Part shown: positions 18,284 through 26,423 of the stretch, piece after piece
Layout: each line of letters begins with the position of its first letter
Numbering within the stretch: position 1 is the stretch's first letter
Assembly: GCA_013003555.1 (NCBI GenBank)
Contig: JABDIV010000047.1
Coordinates: 1-64,000, forward strand
From: Flavobacteriaceae bacterium
GTDB lineage: Bacteria > Bacteroidota > Bacteroidia > Flavobacteriales > Flavobacteriaceae
Direction: 5' to 3'
Length of the DNA: 64,000 bases
The notes under the pieces: model-generated
Told to the model about the DNA's origin: nothing
Databases searched by the model: none
The model's input: only the letters and a program-made list of their open reading frames with translations
Position numbers and translations under genes: made by a program

Positions 18284-19072
18284 ATGGACCAGCACCAGCA
18301 AATCGTAAAACGCATTGAGGAACAAAAACAACATCCTAACCTGCGCTATGCACTGAAACAACGTACAGAGTATTTCACCAATCTATTGTTTTATACCTTG
18401 TTTGACAGTGACACCGAGGTCGACAAAAACTTGAATGATCTCGAGGGGATCTTTGAAGAGTTGACCAAACTGGCCTGCTGGGAACAGGACCAGCCCTGCC
18501 ATACGGTCTGGGAATCCTACCTTGCCAGCTTGCCCGATATACTTAAAAAATTGAACAAAGATGCGCAAGCCTTTATGAAAAGCGATCCTGCAGCAAATTC
18601 CATTGAAGAGATCTATATGGCCTACCCGGGTTTTTATGCTATTGCCATTTACCGTTTGAGCCATGCGCTATTGAAATTCGGCATTCCTTTGGTGCCGCGA
18701 TTGATGACCGAGTACGCCCACCGGCTTACCGGAACCGACATCAATCCTGCTGCACAGATCGGGGAGTCTTTTTTTATCGATCACGCTACAGGGATCGTCA
18801 TTGGTGAAACCGTGGTGATCAAGAACAACGTGAAGCTATATCAGGGGGTTACCTTGGGTGGACTTTATGTAGACCGAAAATTGCGAAACCAAAAACGACA
18901 TCCAACGGTCGAAGATAATGTAACTATCTATGCCAATGCGACCATCCTCGGAGGAAAAACCGTCATTGGAGCAAATACAACAATCGGTGGTAATGCCTGG
19001 ATCACGGCCTCCGTTCCGGCCAACTCGGTAGTTTCAACCGTAACCAATACAAAGATCAAATCTATAAACTAA
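18284..19072 (+). CDS. cysE: serine O-acetyltransferase
   Basis: 262-aa SAT that makes O-acetylserine from serine and acetyl-CoA, the first step of cysteine synthesis. An N-terminal helical domain (about 1-135) precedes the left-handed beta-helix of hexapeptide repeats (IGESFFIDHATGIVIGETVVI, then VTIYANATILGGKTVIGANTTIGG). The catalytic His is in FIDHATG and the acetyl-CoA loop in VTLGG. Its TAA overlaps the ATG of cysM (TAATG), so the two-step pathway is one coupled operon. Confidence 0.94.
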   Translation: MDQHQQIVKRIEEQKQHPNLRYALKQRTEYFTNLLFYTLFDSDTEVDKNLNDLEGIFEELTKLACWEQDQPCHTVWESYLASLPDILKKLNKDAQAFMKSDPAANSIEEIYMAYPGFYAIAIYRLSHALLKFGIPLVPRLMTEYAHRLTGTDINPAAQIGESFFIDHATGIVIGETVVIKNNVKLYQGVTLGGLYVDRKLRNQKRHPTVEDNVTIYANATILGGKTVIGANTTIGGNAWITASVPANSVVSTVTNTKIKSIN

Positions 19073-19959
19073 TGAACGGGAAGATAGAAGACCTGATTGG
19101 CAACACTCCAATGGTTAAGGCGTCCCGCCTAATAACTAACCCCGAGATTACCCTATTCCTAAAACTGGAGGGTCATAACCCCGGAGGCAGTGTAAAGGAC
19201 CGGGCGGCATACAATATGATAAAAAGTGCTTTAGAGCGGGGAGAGATCAATAAAAAGACCAAACTTATCGAAGCCACCAGCGGAAACACCGGCATTGCCC
19301 TGGCCATGATCGCCGGAAGATACGGGCTCAATCTCGAACTCGTCATGCCGGAACATGCAACCCGCGAAAGAGTTCAAACCATGCGTGCCTACGGGGCTAA
19401 GGTAACCCTGACTCCAACTGAGGTCGGTATTGAGGGTTCTCGCGATTATGCAGAAGGGAAAGTAAAAAAATCAGGCTATGTCATGCTGAATCAATTTGCC
19501 AACGACGATAACTGGTTGGCACATTACAAAACCACAGGCCGAGAGATATGGAATGATACCGGTGGGACAATAACCCATTTCATATCCAGCATGGGTACAA
19601 CCGGAACAATTACCGGAACAAGCAAATACCTAAAGGAACAAGATCCGTCTGTTCAAATTGTTGGTGTCCAGCCTCAAGAAGGCAGTCGTATTCCAGGGAT
19701 CAGAAAATGGCCGGAAGAGTATCTGCCCAAATTCTTTGACCCCTCACGTGTTGACCAGGTAATAGAAGTGAGCCAGGCCGAAGCCTCAGCCATGGCCAGG
19801 CGACTAGCCAGGGAGGAGGGCGTATTTGCCGGAATGAGCAGTGGCGGAGCCGTGACTGCAGCCCTAAAATTGGCCAGCACTATAAAAGAAGGCGTGCTTG
19901 TTGCCATCATATGTGATCGGGGTGACCGATATCTATCTTCCAATCTTTTTAATCAATAA
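19072..19959 (+). CDS. cysM: O-acetylserine sulfhydrylase, CysM type
   Basis: 295-aa PLP enzyme of fold type II that converts O-acetylserine and sulfide to cysteine. PLP lysine is K42 in GGSVKDRAA. The substrate loop TSGNTG (about 69-74) and the phosphate-binding GTTGT segment are intact. CysM over CysK is favoured by length and by RERVQTMRAYGAKV and the RIPGI region, but CysK-like use of sulfide cannot be excluded. Translationally coupled to cysE. Confidence 0.92.
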   Translation: MNGKIEDLIGNTPMVKASRLITNPEITLFLKLEGHNPGGSVKDRAAYNMIKSALERGEINKKTKLIEATSGNTGIALAMIAGRYGLNLELVMPEHATRERVQTMRAYGAKVTLTPTEVGIEGSRDYAEGKVKKSGYVMLNQFANDDNWLAHYKTTGREIWNDTGGTITHFISSMGTTGTITGTSKYLKEQDPSVQIVGVQPQEGSRIPGIRKWPEEYLPKFFDPSRVDQVIEVSQAEASAMARRLAREEGVFAGMSSGGAVTAALKLASTIKEGVLVAIICDRGDRYLSSNLFNQ

Positions 19960-19991
19960 TGTCTTTAAACTCGTAATACCTTTAACAAGTC

Positions 19992-20444
19992 ATGAGATAC
20001 ATTTTAATCCTTCCCTTATTTCTGTTGTCAATAAATTGTACCGCCCAACAAAGAAGCCAGGATATCCAACTGATCACGAATACAATTGAAAACTATTTTG
20101 ATGGTTATGTTGAACGGAATCTTTCGAAATTAGAGAAAGCTTTCGATCTTGAAAACGGGGTTATGAAGCTTCACCGAACAAATGATGATGGAATCGATTA
20201 TGTTGAAAACATTCCATTTAAAGAGCTCATTCCAAGATGGGCCTCAAGAGAAAAACTTTCAAAAACTGAATTAGAAAACTGTGTATTAAATATTCTGAAT
20301 ATTGATATCGTGAAGGGAGAAATTGCCTCAGCCAAGATTAGTATGCGAGTATCGGGAACCACCTATATCGATATTCTTTCCTTAAACAAAATGAATCAAA
20401 ACTGGAAAATCACCAATAAGATTTTCTTTGTTTTAAAAGATTGA
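19992..20444 (+). CDS. exported NTF2-like protein (Lumazine_bd_2 type)
   Basis: 150 aa. Signal peptide (about 1-18, ending NCTAQ), then a compact alpha+beta domain opening with IQLITNTIENYFDGYVERN and ending WKITNKIFFVLKD. This is the layout of the 'putative lumazine-binding' NTF2-like family common in Bacteroidota. No catalytic residues can be named. It follows cysM by 32 nt and may be read through from it. Confidence 0.7.
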   Translation: MRYILILPLFLLSINCTAQQRSQDIQLITNTIENYFDGYVERNLSKLEKAFDLENGVMKLHRTNDDGIDYVENIPFKELIPRWASREKLSKTELENCVLNILNIDIVKGEIASAKISMRVSGTTYIDILSLNKMNQNWKITNKIFFVLKD

Positions 20445-20549
20445 TAAGATTTCTCATTCATCTGAAATCTTGCTAATTGTCTTCCAAAAGTAGATCGACA
20501 GCCATATAAATGACTTGTTAAAGCGGAGATTTTTCCCGAACTTTATAGA

Positions 20550-20648
20550 ATGCAAACCCGCAAGCTTATCCGCTTCCTGGCGGCATGTGTTACTTGTGTG
20601 GCCATTATTTATGGCTTGGTGATACTCGTTCAAAAATTTATAAACTAA
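20550..20648 (+). CDS. possible 32-aa membrane peptide
   Basis: Short ORF MQTRKLIRFLAACVTCVAII, then YGLVILVQKFIN: basic n-region and one hydrophobic helix (about 9-28). It lies 16 nt before the DUF2892 gene in the same direction. Coding is plausible from composition but unsupported by homology. Confidence 0.35.
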   Translation: MQTRKLIRFLAACVTCVAIIYGLVILVQKFIN

Positions 20649-20664
20649 CTAAACCTATAAAATC

Positions 20665-20877
20665 ATGAAAAAAAACATGGGAAATTCAGACCGCATTATC
20701 CGGGTGATTGTAGCCATAGTTGCTGCTGTGCTTTATTTCACTGAAACCGTTACCGGCACACTGGGTATTGTATTATTGGTGGTGGCCGCAATATTCCTGC
20801 TGACCAGCTTTATAAGTTTTTGTCCGCTTTACGCTCCATTTGGTATCAATACCTGCCCGGCAAAAAAAAGCGAATAA
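20665..20877 (+). CDS. DUF2892 (YgaP-like) membrane protein
   Basis: 70 aa. The opening GNSDRIIRVIVAIVAAVLYF and the closing CPLYAPFGINTCP (two cysteines flanking the LYAPFGINT core) are the DUF2892 signature, as in the transmembrane part of YgaP rhodanese. It has two helices. Start at 20665 or at the internal ATG five codons later. Function of stand-alone members is unknown. Confidence 0.88.
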   Translation: MKKNMGNSDRIIRVIVAIVAAVLYFTETVTGTLGIVLLVVAAIFLLTSFISFCPLYAPFGINTCPAKKSE

Positions 20878-21013
20878 ATAAGTGTCAATTAAATTTTAGG
20901 GTCACGACTAAGTTAACGCTTCTGAATCCCACTAATCGCCACTTTAATTATACATGAAAAAACATTAGCTGTTTTTTTAATAATCTGGATCTAATCCTTA
21001 AACCTTCTCTCCT

Positions 21014-21460
21014 ATGAGATCAAATTTCATATTTCTCCTTTGTAGTTTGTGCCTGTTTATCGCGTGCGACAAAACGGAGCAAAAACCCGATCGCGATGCG
21101 TTGCTCGATGAAATACGCGCTGCAGAAAAAGCATTTAACGACATGGCCCAGGATTCGGGGATCGCTAAAGCCTTTGCTCATTTCGCCGCACCGGACGCAG
21201 TTCTAAATCGCAGTCCGAGATTAATCAAGGGTCCCGATAGTATCAGGGTCTTTTATGAGGCAGCCAGCCAGCCCGGTCAAAACCTAAGCTGGAGCCCGAC
21301 CTTTGTCGATGTAAGCAACGACGGTACACTTGGTTATACCTACGGAAATTTTAACTTTTCCATGATTGACTCAACGGGTACAGAGCGCAAGAGTCAGGGA
21401 ATCTTCCATACGGTATGGAAACGTCAGGCCGACGGTAGCTGGAAATATGTTTGGGATTAA
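21014..21460 (+). CDS. DUF4440/SnoaL-like exported lipoprotein
   Basis: 148 aa. Lipobox LFIAC places the lipidated Cys at residue 18. The remainder is an NTF2-like fold: IRAAEKAFNDMAQDSG, the sugar-bowl segment FAAPDAVLNRSPRLIKG, and GIFHTVWKRQADGSWKYVWD at the end, as in DUF4440 proteins. Enzymatic role unknown. A bidirectional terminator follows, facing the convergent 120-aa gene. Confidence 0.78.
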   Translation: MRSNFIFLLCSLCLFIACDKTEQKPDRDALLDEIRAAEKAFNDMAQDSGIAKAFAHFAAPDAVLNRSPRLIKGPDSIRVFYEAASQPGQNLSWSPTFVDVSNDGTLGYTYGNFNFSMIDSTGTERKSQGIFHTVWKRQADGSWKYVWD

Positions 21461-21540
21461 GGCAACACTGAAAATCCTGAGGTGCGATGACCAAAGAATT
21501 ATTATTATAGAACCATTCCAGGAAACCATTTAAAAACTAA

Positions 21541-21567
21541 AAACCCGGCAAATAGATTGCCGGGTTT
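21541..21567. terminator. bidirectional intrinsic terminator
   Basis: AAACCCGGCAA (21541-21551), 5-nt loop, TTGCCGGGTTT (21557-21567). T-rich runs flank it on both strands (plus TAATTTTC; minus TTTAGTTTTT), fitting the convergent genes on each side. Confidence 0.9.
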
Positions 21568-21644
21568 AATTTTCAAAGCTAATTCAATATATGGTACAAC
21601 GGCTGATTTTATTTAGCGGTCGTAATTTTCAAGTTCTTTCGTGC

Positions 21645-22007
21645 TTAGCTACCGATAATATTGATTCCTTCGGTTGCATCGTTTTCCAATTCTTCATCAA
21701 GTTCAAATAACTTGAAATTGTTCCAATCGATGTTTGGCAAGCCTTGTTTAGCATTAAAATCAAGAGGCAAACGCTCAACTGTATTGAATTCGATTTCAAC
21801 GTCCTCGTCAATTTCATAAACCGCGATGGCAGCGATGCTGTAAGCCTCCATGTCTGCTTGATTCAATCCAAACAAATCCTGCTCCAGTTCGAGTCGTTCG
21901 ATCTCAGCTGTGAGATAGTCATTTAATGGATCGGTGTTGTTCAAACTCACCCCAAAGGTTAAAGTGCTAACAACGCTCAACATAAGTAGTAAAAAGTAAC
22001 GTTTCAT
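21645..22007 (-). CDS. exported protein A of a paralogous pair, unknown function
   Basis: 120 aa. Signal peptide about 1-21. The mature part is strongly acidic and shares blocks with the 138-aa protein at 22404-22820: NDYLTAEIERLELEQDLFG, YSIAAIAVYEIDEDVEIEFN, LPLDFNA..G and IDWNNFKLFELDEELE. It has one copy of the F-(D/N)-T...LPxxF unit. No known family assigned. The upstream TGTAAC-N17-GTCTTA promoter is shared with its paralog and adjoining bases are also similar, so gene and promoter probably duplicated together. Confidence 0.75.
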   Translation of the reverse strand: MKRYFLLLMLSVVSTLTFGVSLNNTDPLNDYLTAEIERLELEQDLFGLNQADMEAYSIAAIAVYEIDEDVEIEFNTVERLPLDFNAKQGLPNIDWNNFKLFELDEELENDATEGINIIGS

Positions 22008-22051
22008 TGTATTTTATTTTTAATGGTTATTCAATTGTTTCGTTCACTTAT

Positions 22052-22080
22052 TAAGACGAAAAAACCATGCCATCGTTACA
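22052..22080 (-). promoter_or_regulatory. ECF-sigma-type promoter, TGTAAC-N17-GTCTTA
   Basis: Minus strand: TGTAAC (22075-22080), 17 bases, GTCTTA (22052-22057), 44 nt before the start of protein A. It lies in a block (about 22066-22098) resembling the region at 22902-22936, including TAAATCG and ATTGTAAC. Confidence 0.65.
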
Positions 22081-22296
22081 ATGTTTTGAACGATTTACTG
22101 CCTTTTCAACAGCATGATTCTCCCATTGCGAAATCGGCAGATTTTGATGCATTTCACCTCATTCTTCGCAAGGAAACCATAGTTTTATTACGGCTTTAGA
22201 AACTGACAAGACGACTGATTTTCAGTAATTTAACAGTTCCTTAAGGATTAAAACGTCAAATTTTGAAAACATGCGATACCTTAAGCTAACATCATC

Positions 22297-22360
22297 AAAA
22301 AACCCGGCACGTTCGGTGTCGGGTTTTTCGTCTGAATCGGGCCTCCCTTTTAAGAGGCCC
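22297..22360 (-). terminator. two consecutive hairpins downstream of protein B
   Basis: Reading on the minus strand, the first hairpin is GGGCCTC/GAGGCCC (22339-22345 with 22354-22360) without a T-run. The second pairs AACCCGGCAC (22301-22310) with GTGTCGGGTT (22316-22325), with one G-T pair, and is followed by six T, a standard terminator. Apart from the promoter at 22052, the rest of 22081-22296 shows no gene. Confidence 0.75.
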
Positions 22361-22403
22361 TGATTTTCAAATAACTAACTCAATCTACTGCAAAACTTGT
22401 CTT

Positions 22404-22820
22404 TTAGTAATTGAAGCTGATCACAACTGATGCTTCACAGTCCAACCCGCGGTAAGGGTTAAAATTTTTGGGTAAATAGTCCTTGGTATCAAATCCAAGA
22501 TCTAATTCTTCCTCGACTTCGAATAGTTCGATCGTATTCCAATCGATGTAACCCATTCCGGTTCTGGCATCAAAATTCTCAGGTAAATAAGCTTTAGTAT
22601 CGAAACCTATTGTGATCTCTTCTTCAAGTTTATAAACTTCTACTGAAGCTATGCTTATTTCTTCACCATTGGCCAGAGTGCCAAATAATTCATTTTCTAA
22701 TTCTGCTTTTTCGATCTCTAACGTGATATAATTATCAAGGGTATCGACTTCCGGGATTGTATTAGCGGTTGCATTCAATGCGAATAACGCGAATACGAAT
22801 ACAAATAATTGACGTAACAT
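22404..22820 (-). CDS. exported protein B of a paralogous pair, with internal repeat
   Basis: 138 aa. Signal peptide about 1-19 (ending ATA-N). The mature part is acidic and parallels protein A: DNYITLEIEKAELENELFG, SIASVEVYKLEEEITIGFD, IDWNTIELFEVEEEL. It contains two copies of the unit GFDTKxYLPxNFxxxxG (GFDTKAYLPENFDARTG and GFDTKDYLPKNFNPYRG), against one in protein A. No catalytic motif or known family is apparent. Mature pI must be very low. Driven by the promoter at 22890-22918. Confidence 0.75.
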   Translation of the reverse strand: MLRQLFVFVFALFALNATANTIPEVDTLDNYITLEIEKAELENELFGTLANGEEISIASVEVYKLEEEITIGFDTKAYLPENFDARTGMGYIDWNTIELFEVEEELDLGFDTKDYLPKNFNPYRGLDCEASVVISFNY

Positions 22821-22889
22821 TTTTAATTGGTTTTAATTGATTGTAATTGGTTGACTTTAAATAATAAAAGATTCATGATTCTTTGCATA

Positions 22890-22918
22890 TAAGACTACAA
22901 TCCCACGTTATTGTTACA
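22890..22918 (-). promoter_or_regulatory. ECF-sigma-type promoter, TGTAAC-N17-GTCTTA
   Basis: Minus strand: TGTAAC (22913-22918), 17 bases, GTCTTA (22890-22895), 70 nt before the start of protein B. Identical hexamers and spacing to the site at 22052. Confidence 0.65.
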
Positions 22919-23195
22919 ATCCTTATGATCGATTTAACATTTTGGTAATATAAATTATCAGTTTTTAACGCCCCGCCCTACATATTATATATATACCTTT
23001 TTTTCTACTGAAAAATTTTTAAAAAAAAAGTTTAAATTTTATCAGAAATTGATTTCAAACACATGTTATTAGTGATTCGAAATGATATTAGAACGTCACT
23101 TTTAAGTATGTGTTTTGTATTCGCGACTTCATCGGTTCCCAAACAACCCGCAGAATCATAGGCGTCTAATTTTTATAAATGCGCTATATTCGCTC
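22919..23195. other. AT-rich intergenic stretch before the SLC13 gene
   Basis: A/T-rich, with TATATATA and long A and T runs at 22983-23040. A 32-codon ORF (23063-23161, MLLVIRNDIRTSLLSMCFVF...) could be read, but nothing else supports it. No promoter for the SLC13 gene is convincing; TATATTCG just before its ATG is one base off TATATTTG. Confidence 0.4.
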
Positions 23196-24626
23196 ATGCC
23201 TATTTCCAAACGGATCGGACTCATTCTCGGACCCCTTGCCTTTGCTCTGGTATTATTATTACCGTCAGAACTGATTTCAGCTCAAGGTGATAAGGTGATT
23301 GCGGTGGCCTTTTGGATGGTTATCTGGTGGATCACCGAAACGGTTTCCATCTCGGTCACAGCTTTGCTGCCGTTGATCCTCTTCCCGCTTCTTAAAGTTT
23401 TACCTATTGCTGATGTTGGTGCCAATTACGGGAGTCCGATCGTTTTTTTATTCTTTGGTGGCTTCGTTCTGGCACTGGCTCTCGAAAAAGTTAACCTGCA
23501 TAAACGCATCGCCTTAAGCATCATTAAAATCACCGGAACAACTGCCAATAAGGTTGTTCTTGGCTTTATGATAGCCACAGCTACCCTAAGCATGTGGATC
23601 TCCAATACAGCTTCAACAGTTGTAATGTTGCCCATTGCCATGTCGGTAATCAATCTATTGATTGACGATGCCGATGGCTTTACGAAAGCCGACAAGAATT
23701 TTACGCTCAGCGTTATGCTTGGAATTGCTTTTTCAGCCAATGCCGGTGGAATTGCAACGGTTATCGGCACACCGCCGAACTCGGTACTGATAGGATTGCT
23801 GGAAAATGAATACCAGATCGAGGTGTCCTTCCTGAAATGGATGGTTATGGGTCTGCCTTTTTCCGCATTGCTGGTGACGATCATCTACCTGGCTCTGATC
23901 AAATGGTTCTTTCCTACCAAAGGCATAAAATTCGGTACTTCAGGTGAAGTGATCCATGACGAATTACGAAAACTCGGACCCACCTCTGCAAAGGAAAAAC
24001 GGGTTTTACTCGTCTTTGCGTTTGCCATTTTTCTTTGGGTATTCCGGACGATTATTAACAAATTGATCCCCGGGCTCGCGCTTAGTGACACCATTATCAG
24101 TATGATTGCAGCCATCAGCTTATTCACGATACCGTTCAGTATTAAGCGAAACGAATTCATACTGCGCTGGCCGGATACCAAAAACCTGCCCTGGGGAATA
24201 TTGCTTCTATTTGGTGGCGGACTCGCCTTGGCAAAAGGCATGTCGGCTTCGGGTATTGTCGATGTGGTGGCCGGAGCGATTGCATCGAGTGAGATTGGTA
24301 TACTCTTTACCGTGAGCCTGCTGATCATCCTTATGCTCTTTATGACCGAACTCATGAGCAATGTAGCCCTGGTAGCGGTTTTAGCTCCGGTAGTCGCTGG
24401 AATAGCAATCGGACTCGAAGTCCCGATCTTATACGTCCTGATTCCCGTAACCATCGCTTCCAGCTGTGCTTTTATGCTCCCCATGGCCACCCCACCAAAC
24501 GCTATTGTTTTTGCAAGTGGTTATGTAAAAGTACATCAAATGGCCCGTGTCGGGATTGTGTTGAATTTAATTGCCGTTGCCTTGCTAATCCTGATGTTCC
24601 AATATATAGTTCCCCTATTGTTCTAG
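23196..24626 (+). CDS. SLC13/DASS-family sodium-coupled anion transporter
   Basis: 476 aa from the ATG at 23196 (MPISKRIGLILG); a longer in-frame reading to a TTG at 23115 adds a hydrophilic leader foreign to the family. About eleven membrane segments. The two SNT signature motifs are visible: SNTASTVVMLPIA in the first half and MSNVALVAVLAPVV with ATPPNAIVFASGYV in the second. Members import di- or tricarboxylates or sulfate with sodium; the substrate cannot be read here. Its end overlaps the convergent hydrolase gene by 12 nt. Confidence 0.92.
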   Translation: MPISKRIGLILGPLAFALVLLLPSELISAQGDKVIAVAFWMVIWWITETVSISVTALLPLILFPLLKVLPIADVGANYGSPIVFLFFGGFVLALALEKVNLHKRIALSIIKITGTTANKVVLGFMIATATLSMWISNTASTVVMLPIAMSVINLLIDDADGFTKADKNFTLSVMLGIAFSANAGGIATVIGTPPNSVLIGLLENEYQIEVSFLKWMVMGLPFSALLVTIIYLALIKWFFPTKGIKFGTSGEVIHDELRKLGPTSAKEKRVLLVFAFAIFLWVFRTIINKLIPGLALSDTIISMIAAISLFTIPFSIKRNEFILRWPDTKNLPWGILLLFGGGLALAKGMSASGIVDVVAGAIASSEIGILFTVSLLIILMLFMTELMSNVALVAVLAPVVAGIAIGLEVPILYVLIPVTIASSCAFMLPMATPPNAIVFASGYVKVHQMARVGIVLNLIAVALLILMFQYIVPLLF

Positions 24627-25442
24627 AAGTCTGGTAACATGATCGCGATAGGCCTCAAAGTTGATCAGATTATTATGGCCACCACCTTCGATTGGAATGA
24701 GATCGGTTTTTCCGTTTCTCGATTCAAAAAAGAGTTTTTCACCCGATTTATATGGAATGATATAATCATCGGTGCCATGATAAATGGTTACGGGACATCT
24801 CACCATATCGATATGAAGGTTATTGGGCAATTTATATTTCAGTAATTTTTTTACCGGGAAAATCGGAAAACGGGTCTTGGCTACATCGGTCAGATTGTAG
24901 AAAGGAGATTCTAAAATAAGCTGTTTCACACCATTAGTCGCCGCAATCCTGGTTGCTATACCCGTGCCCAACGATCGGCCATAAACCGTTATATCGACCT
25001 CATCATAACGTTGTAATAAGTAATTATAGCATTGCTGCCCGTCATGATACAGCGCCTTTTCACTCAAGGGGCCAGTACTTTTGCCATACCCGCGATAATC
25101 CATGACCAATACATCATAGCCCATTTCAACGAAAAATTCGGTAACCTCCCCCCAGCGAGCAAGGTTTCCGGCATTGCCATGAAAATAAAGCATGACACCC
25201 CTTGGTTGTTCGACCTTAAAATGCAGCGCATTGATTACAGCATCATCATCAGTTTTCAAAAAGAGCTCTTCAAATTCGCGATCGAAGTTATATACATAAT
25301 TCTCCGGCAATACAGTTGGCCTGAAAATGAACTGATCCTGGAGTAAATAAAGTATGCTTCCAACCATGGCATAAAGGAGTATAGCAACAAAGATCAGTAG
25401 GCTAAGCCTGCTCCTTCGTTTTTTTAGAACTGTGTACGACAT
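24615..25442 (-). CDS. membrane-anchored alpha/beta hydrolase (second of tandem pair)
   Basis: 275 aa. One N-terminal transmembrane helix (about 13-34), then an alpha/beta hydrolase: oxyanion segment FHGNAGNLARWG, nucleophile elbow YGRSLGTG, acid in HGTDDYIIP and His in EGGGHNNL. It resembles the bacterial BEM46/YfhR-like family. It is clearly paralogous to the next gene upstream and overlaps it by 41 nt, indicating one operon. Physiological substrate unknown. Confidence 0.87.
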   Translation of the reverse strand: MSYTVLKKRRSRLSLLIFVAILLYAMVGSILYLLQDQFIFRPTVLPENYVYNFDREFEELFLKTDDDAVINALHFKVEQPRGVMLYFHGNAGNLARWGEVTEFFVEMGYDVLVMDYRGYGKSTGPLSEKALYHDGQQCYNYLLQRYDEVDITVYGRSLGTGIATRIAATNGVKQLILESPFYNLTDVAKTRFPIFPVKKLLKYKLPNNLHIDMVRCPVTIYHGTDDYIIPYKSGEKLFFESRNGKTDLIPIEGGGHNNLINFEAYRDHVTRLLEQ

Positions 25443-26280
25443 GTATACTGGTTGTTGACAGGTCTATATCCTGCTGTTCTGAATTAATGATCTCGCCCAA
25501 TATCTTGTGATACGATTCAAAAGTATTTAAATTCTTATGTCCACCTCCAATTATGGTATGCAGCCTTGTATACTGTGGATTCACTTGTGATAATTTTACA
25601 CTTGTTTTATACGGAATAAGCTTATCGTTCGTGCCATGAATGATATGGATGGGACATCGCACGTATTTTAACCATTTATATGTTGGTAAGGGGTATTTGA
25701 TGAGGATTGAAAGCGGCATAAAAGGCATATATCGGCCTGTTACCTTGGTAAGGCTGTAATAAGGCGCATCGAGGACAAGCATTTTAGGATTATTCATGGA
25801 AGCCAGTTTAGCGGCAAATCCCGAACCCAGGGATCTTCCGTAAACGATCATGCGATCTTCAGTAGTGTTTTCCTTAATGGTATCGTAAACCAACTGCAGG
25901 TCGCGTTTAATTGCCTTTTGGGAACGTCGGCCGGTGCTTTTTCCAAAGCCACGATAATCGACCATAATCACATTATAGTTATGACGTGTAAAATCAACGG
26001 CAAATTTGCCCCAGCCTTTAATGCTTTTCGAGTTGCCCTTGAGGTAAAGGACAATACCGCGTGATTCTCCTTTAGGCAGGAATCGTACCCCATTGATAAT
26101 CGCTCCATCCCGGGTTTCCAGGTTATATTCCATGGTTTCCTGGTTTTCATAATAGAATTGGAAATCCTTTGGGAGTTTTTCTGGCTTGAATAGGAAATAA
26201 TCCTGCAGGTAATAGAGCGCTATACTTATGGCGATATAGATCGCCAGAACAAGCAGGAGAATTTGTAACCAGGACGGCAT
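25402..26280 (-). CDS. membrane-anchored alpha/beta hydrolase (first of tandem pair)
   Basis: 292 aa, same layout as its neighbour: N-terminal helix (about 5-26), YLKGNSKSIKGWG in place of the FHGN oxyanion segment, nucleophile in YGRSLGSG, acid in HGTNDKLIP, His in IGGGHKNL. The last ~25 residues (EQQDIDLSTTSIHVVHSSKK...) are a polar tail encoded over the start of the next gene. The K-G-N in place of the usual H-G-N near residue 79 is worth noting as a possible change in oxyanion geometry. Confidence 0.86.
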   Translation of the reverse strand: MPSWLQILLLVLAIYIAISIALYYLQDYFLFKPEKLPKDFQFYYENQETMEYNLETRDGAIINGVRFLPKGESRGIVLYLKGNSKSIKGWGKFAVDFTRHNYNVIMVDYRGFGKSTGRRSQKAIKRDLQLVYDTIKENTTEDRMIVYGRSLGSGFAAKLASMNNPKMLVLDAPYYSLTKVTGRYMPFMPLSILIKYPLPTYKWLKYVRCPIHIIHGTNDKLIPYKTSVKLSQVNPQYTRLHTIIGGGHKNLNTFESYHKILGEIINSEQQDIDLSTTSIHVVHSSKKTKEQA

Positions 26281-26368
26281 AAAACAATAATTTCAGACAA
26301 GATAAAAATTTAAATGGAGCCTTCTTATCCCATTTGTGGAATTTATATGATTTATATCGAATATAAAG

Positions 26369-26398
26369 TTGTTTTCAAATCTTGATTTTGTAATTTTA
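26369..26398 (+). promoter_or_regulatory. promoter TTG-N19-TAATTTTA
   Basis: TTG (26369-26371), 19-base spacer, TAATTTTA (26391-26398), one mismatch from TAnnTTTG, 26 nt before the ATG of the diheme lipoprotein gene. Confidence 0.55.
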
Positions 26399-26423
26399 AA
26401 GCTGCTATTAAACAAATTTTAAT

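Noticed and set aside
23063-23161. 32-codon signal-peptide-like ORF before the SLC13 gene
   Set aside because: It has a hydrophobic stretch but no conserved motif, no coupling to a neighbour and no promoter; chance is more likely.
23426-24490. Two long antisense frames (152 and 201 codons) opposite the SLC13 gene
   Set aside because: They mirror a hydrophobic transporter sequence in the complementary frame and have low-complexity Ile/Ser/Pro content; no promoter or signal.
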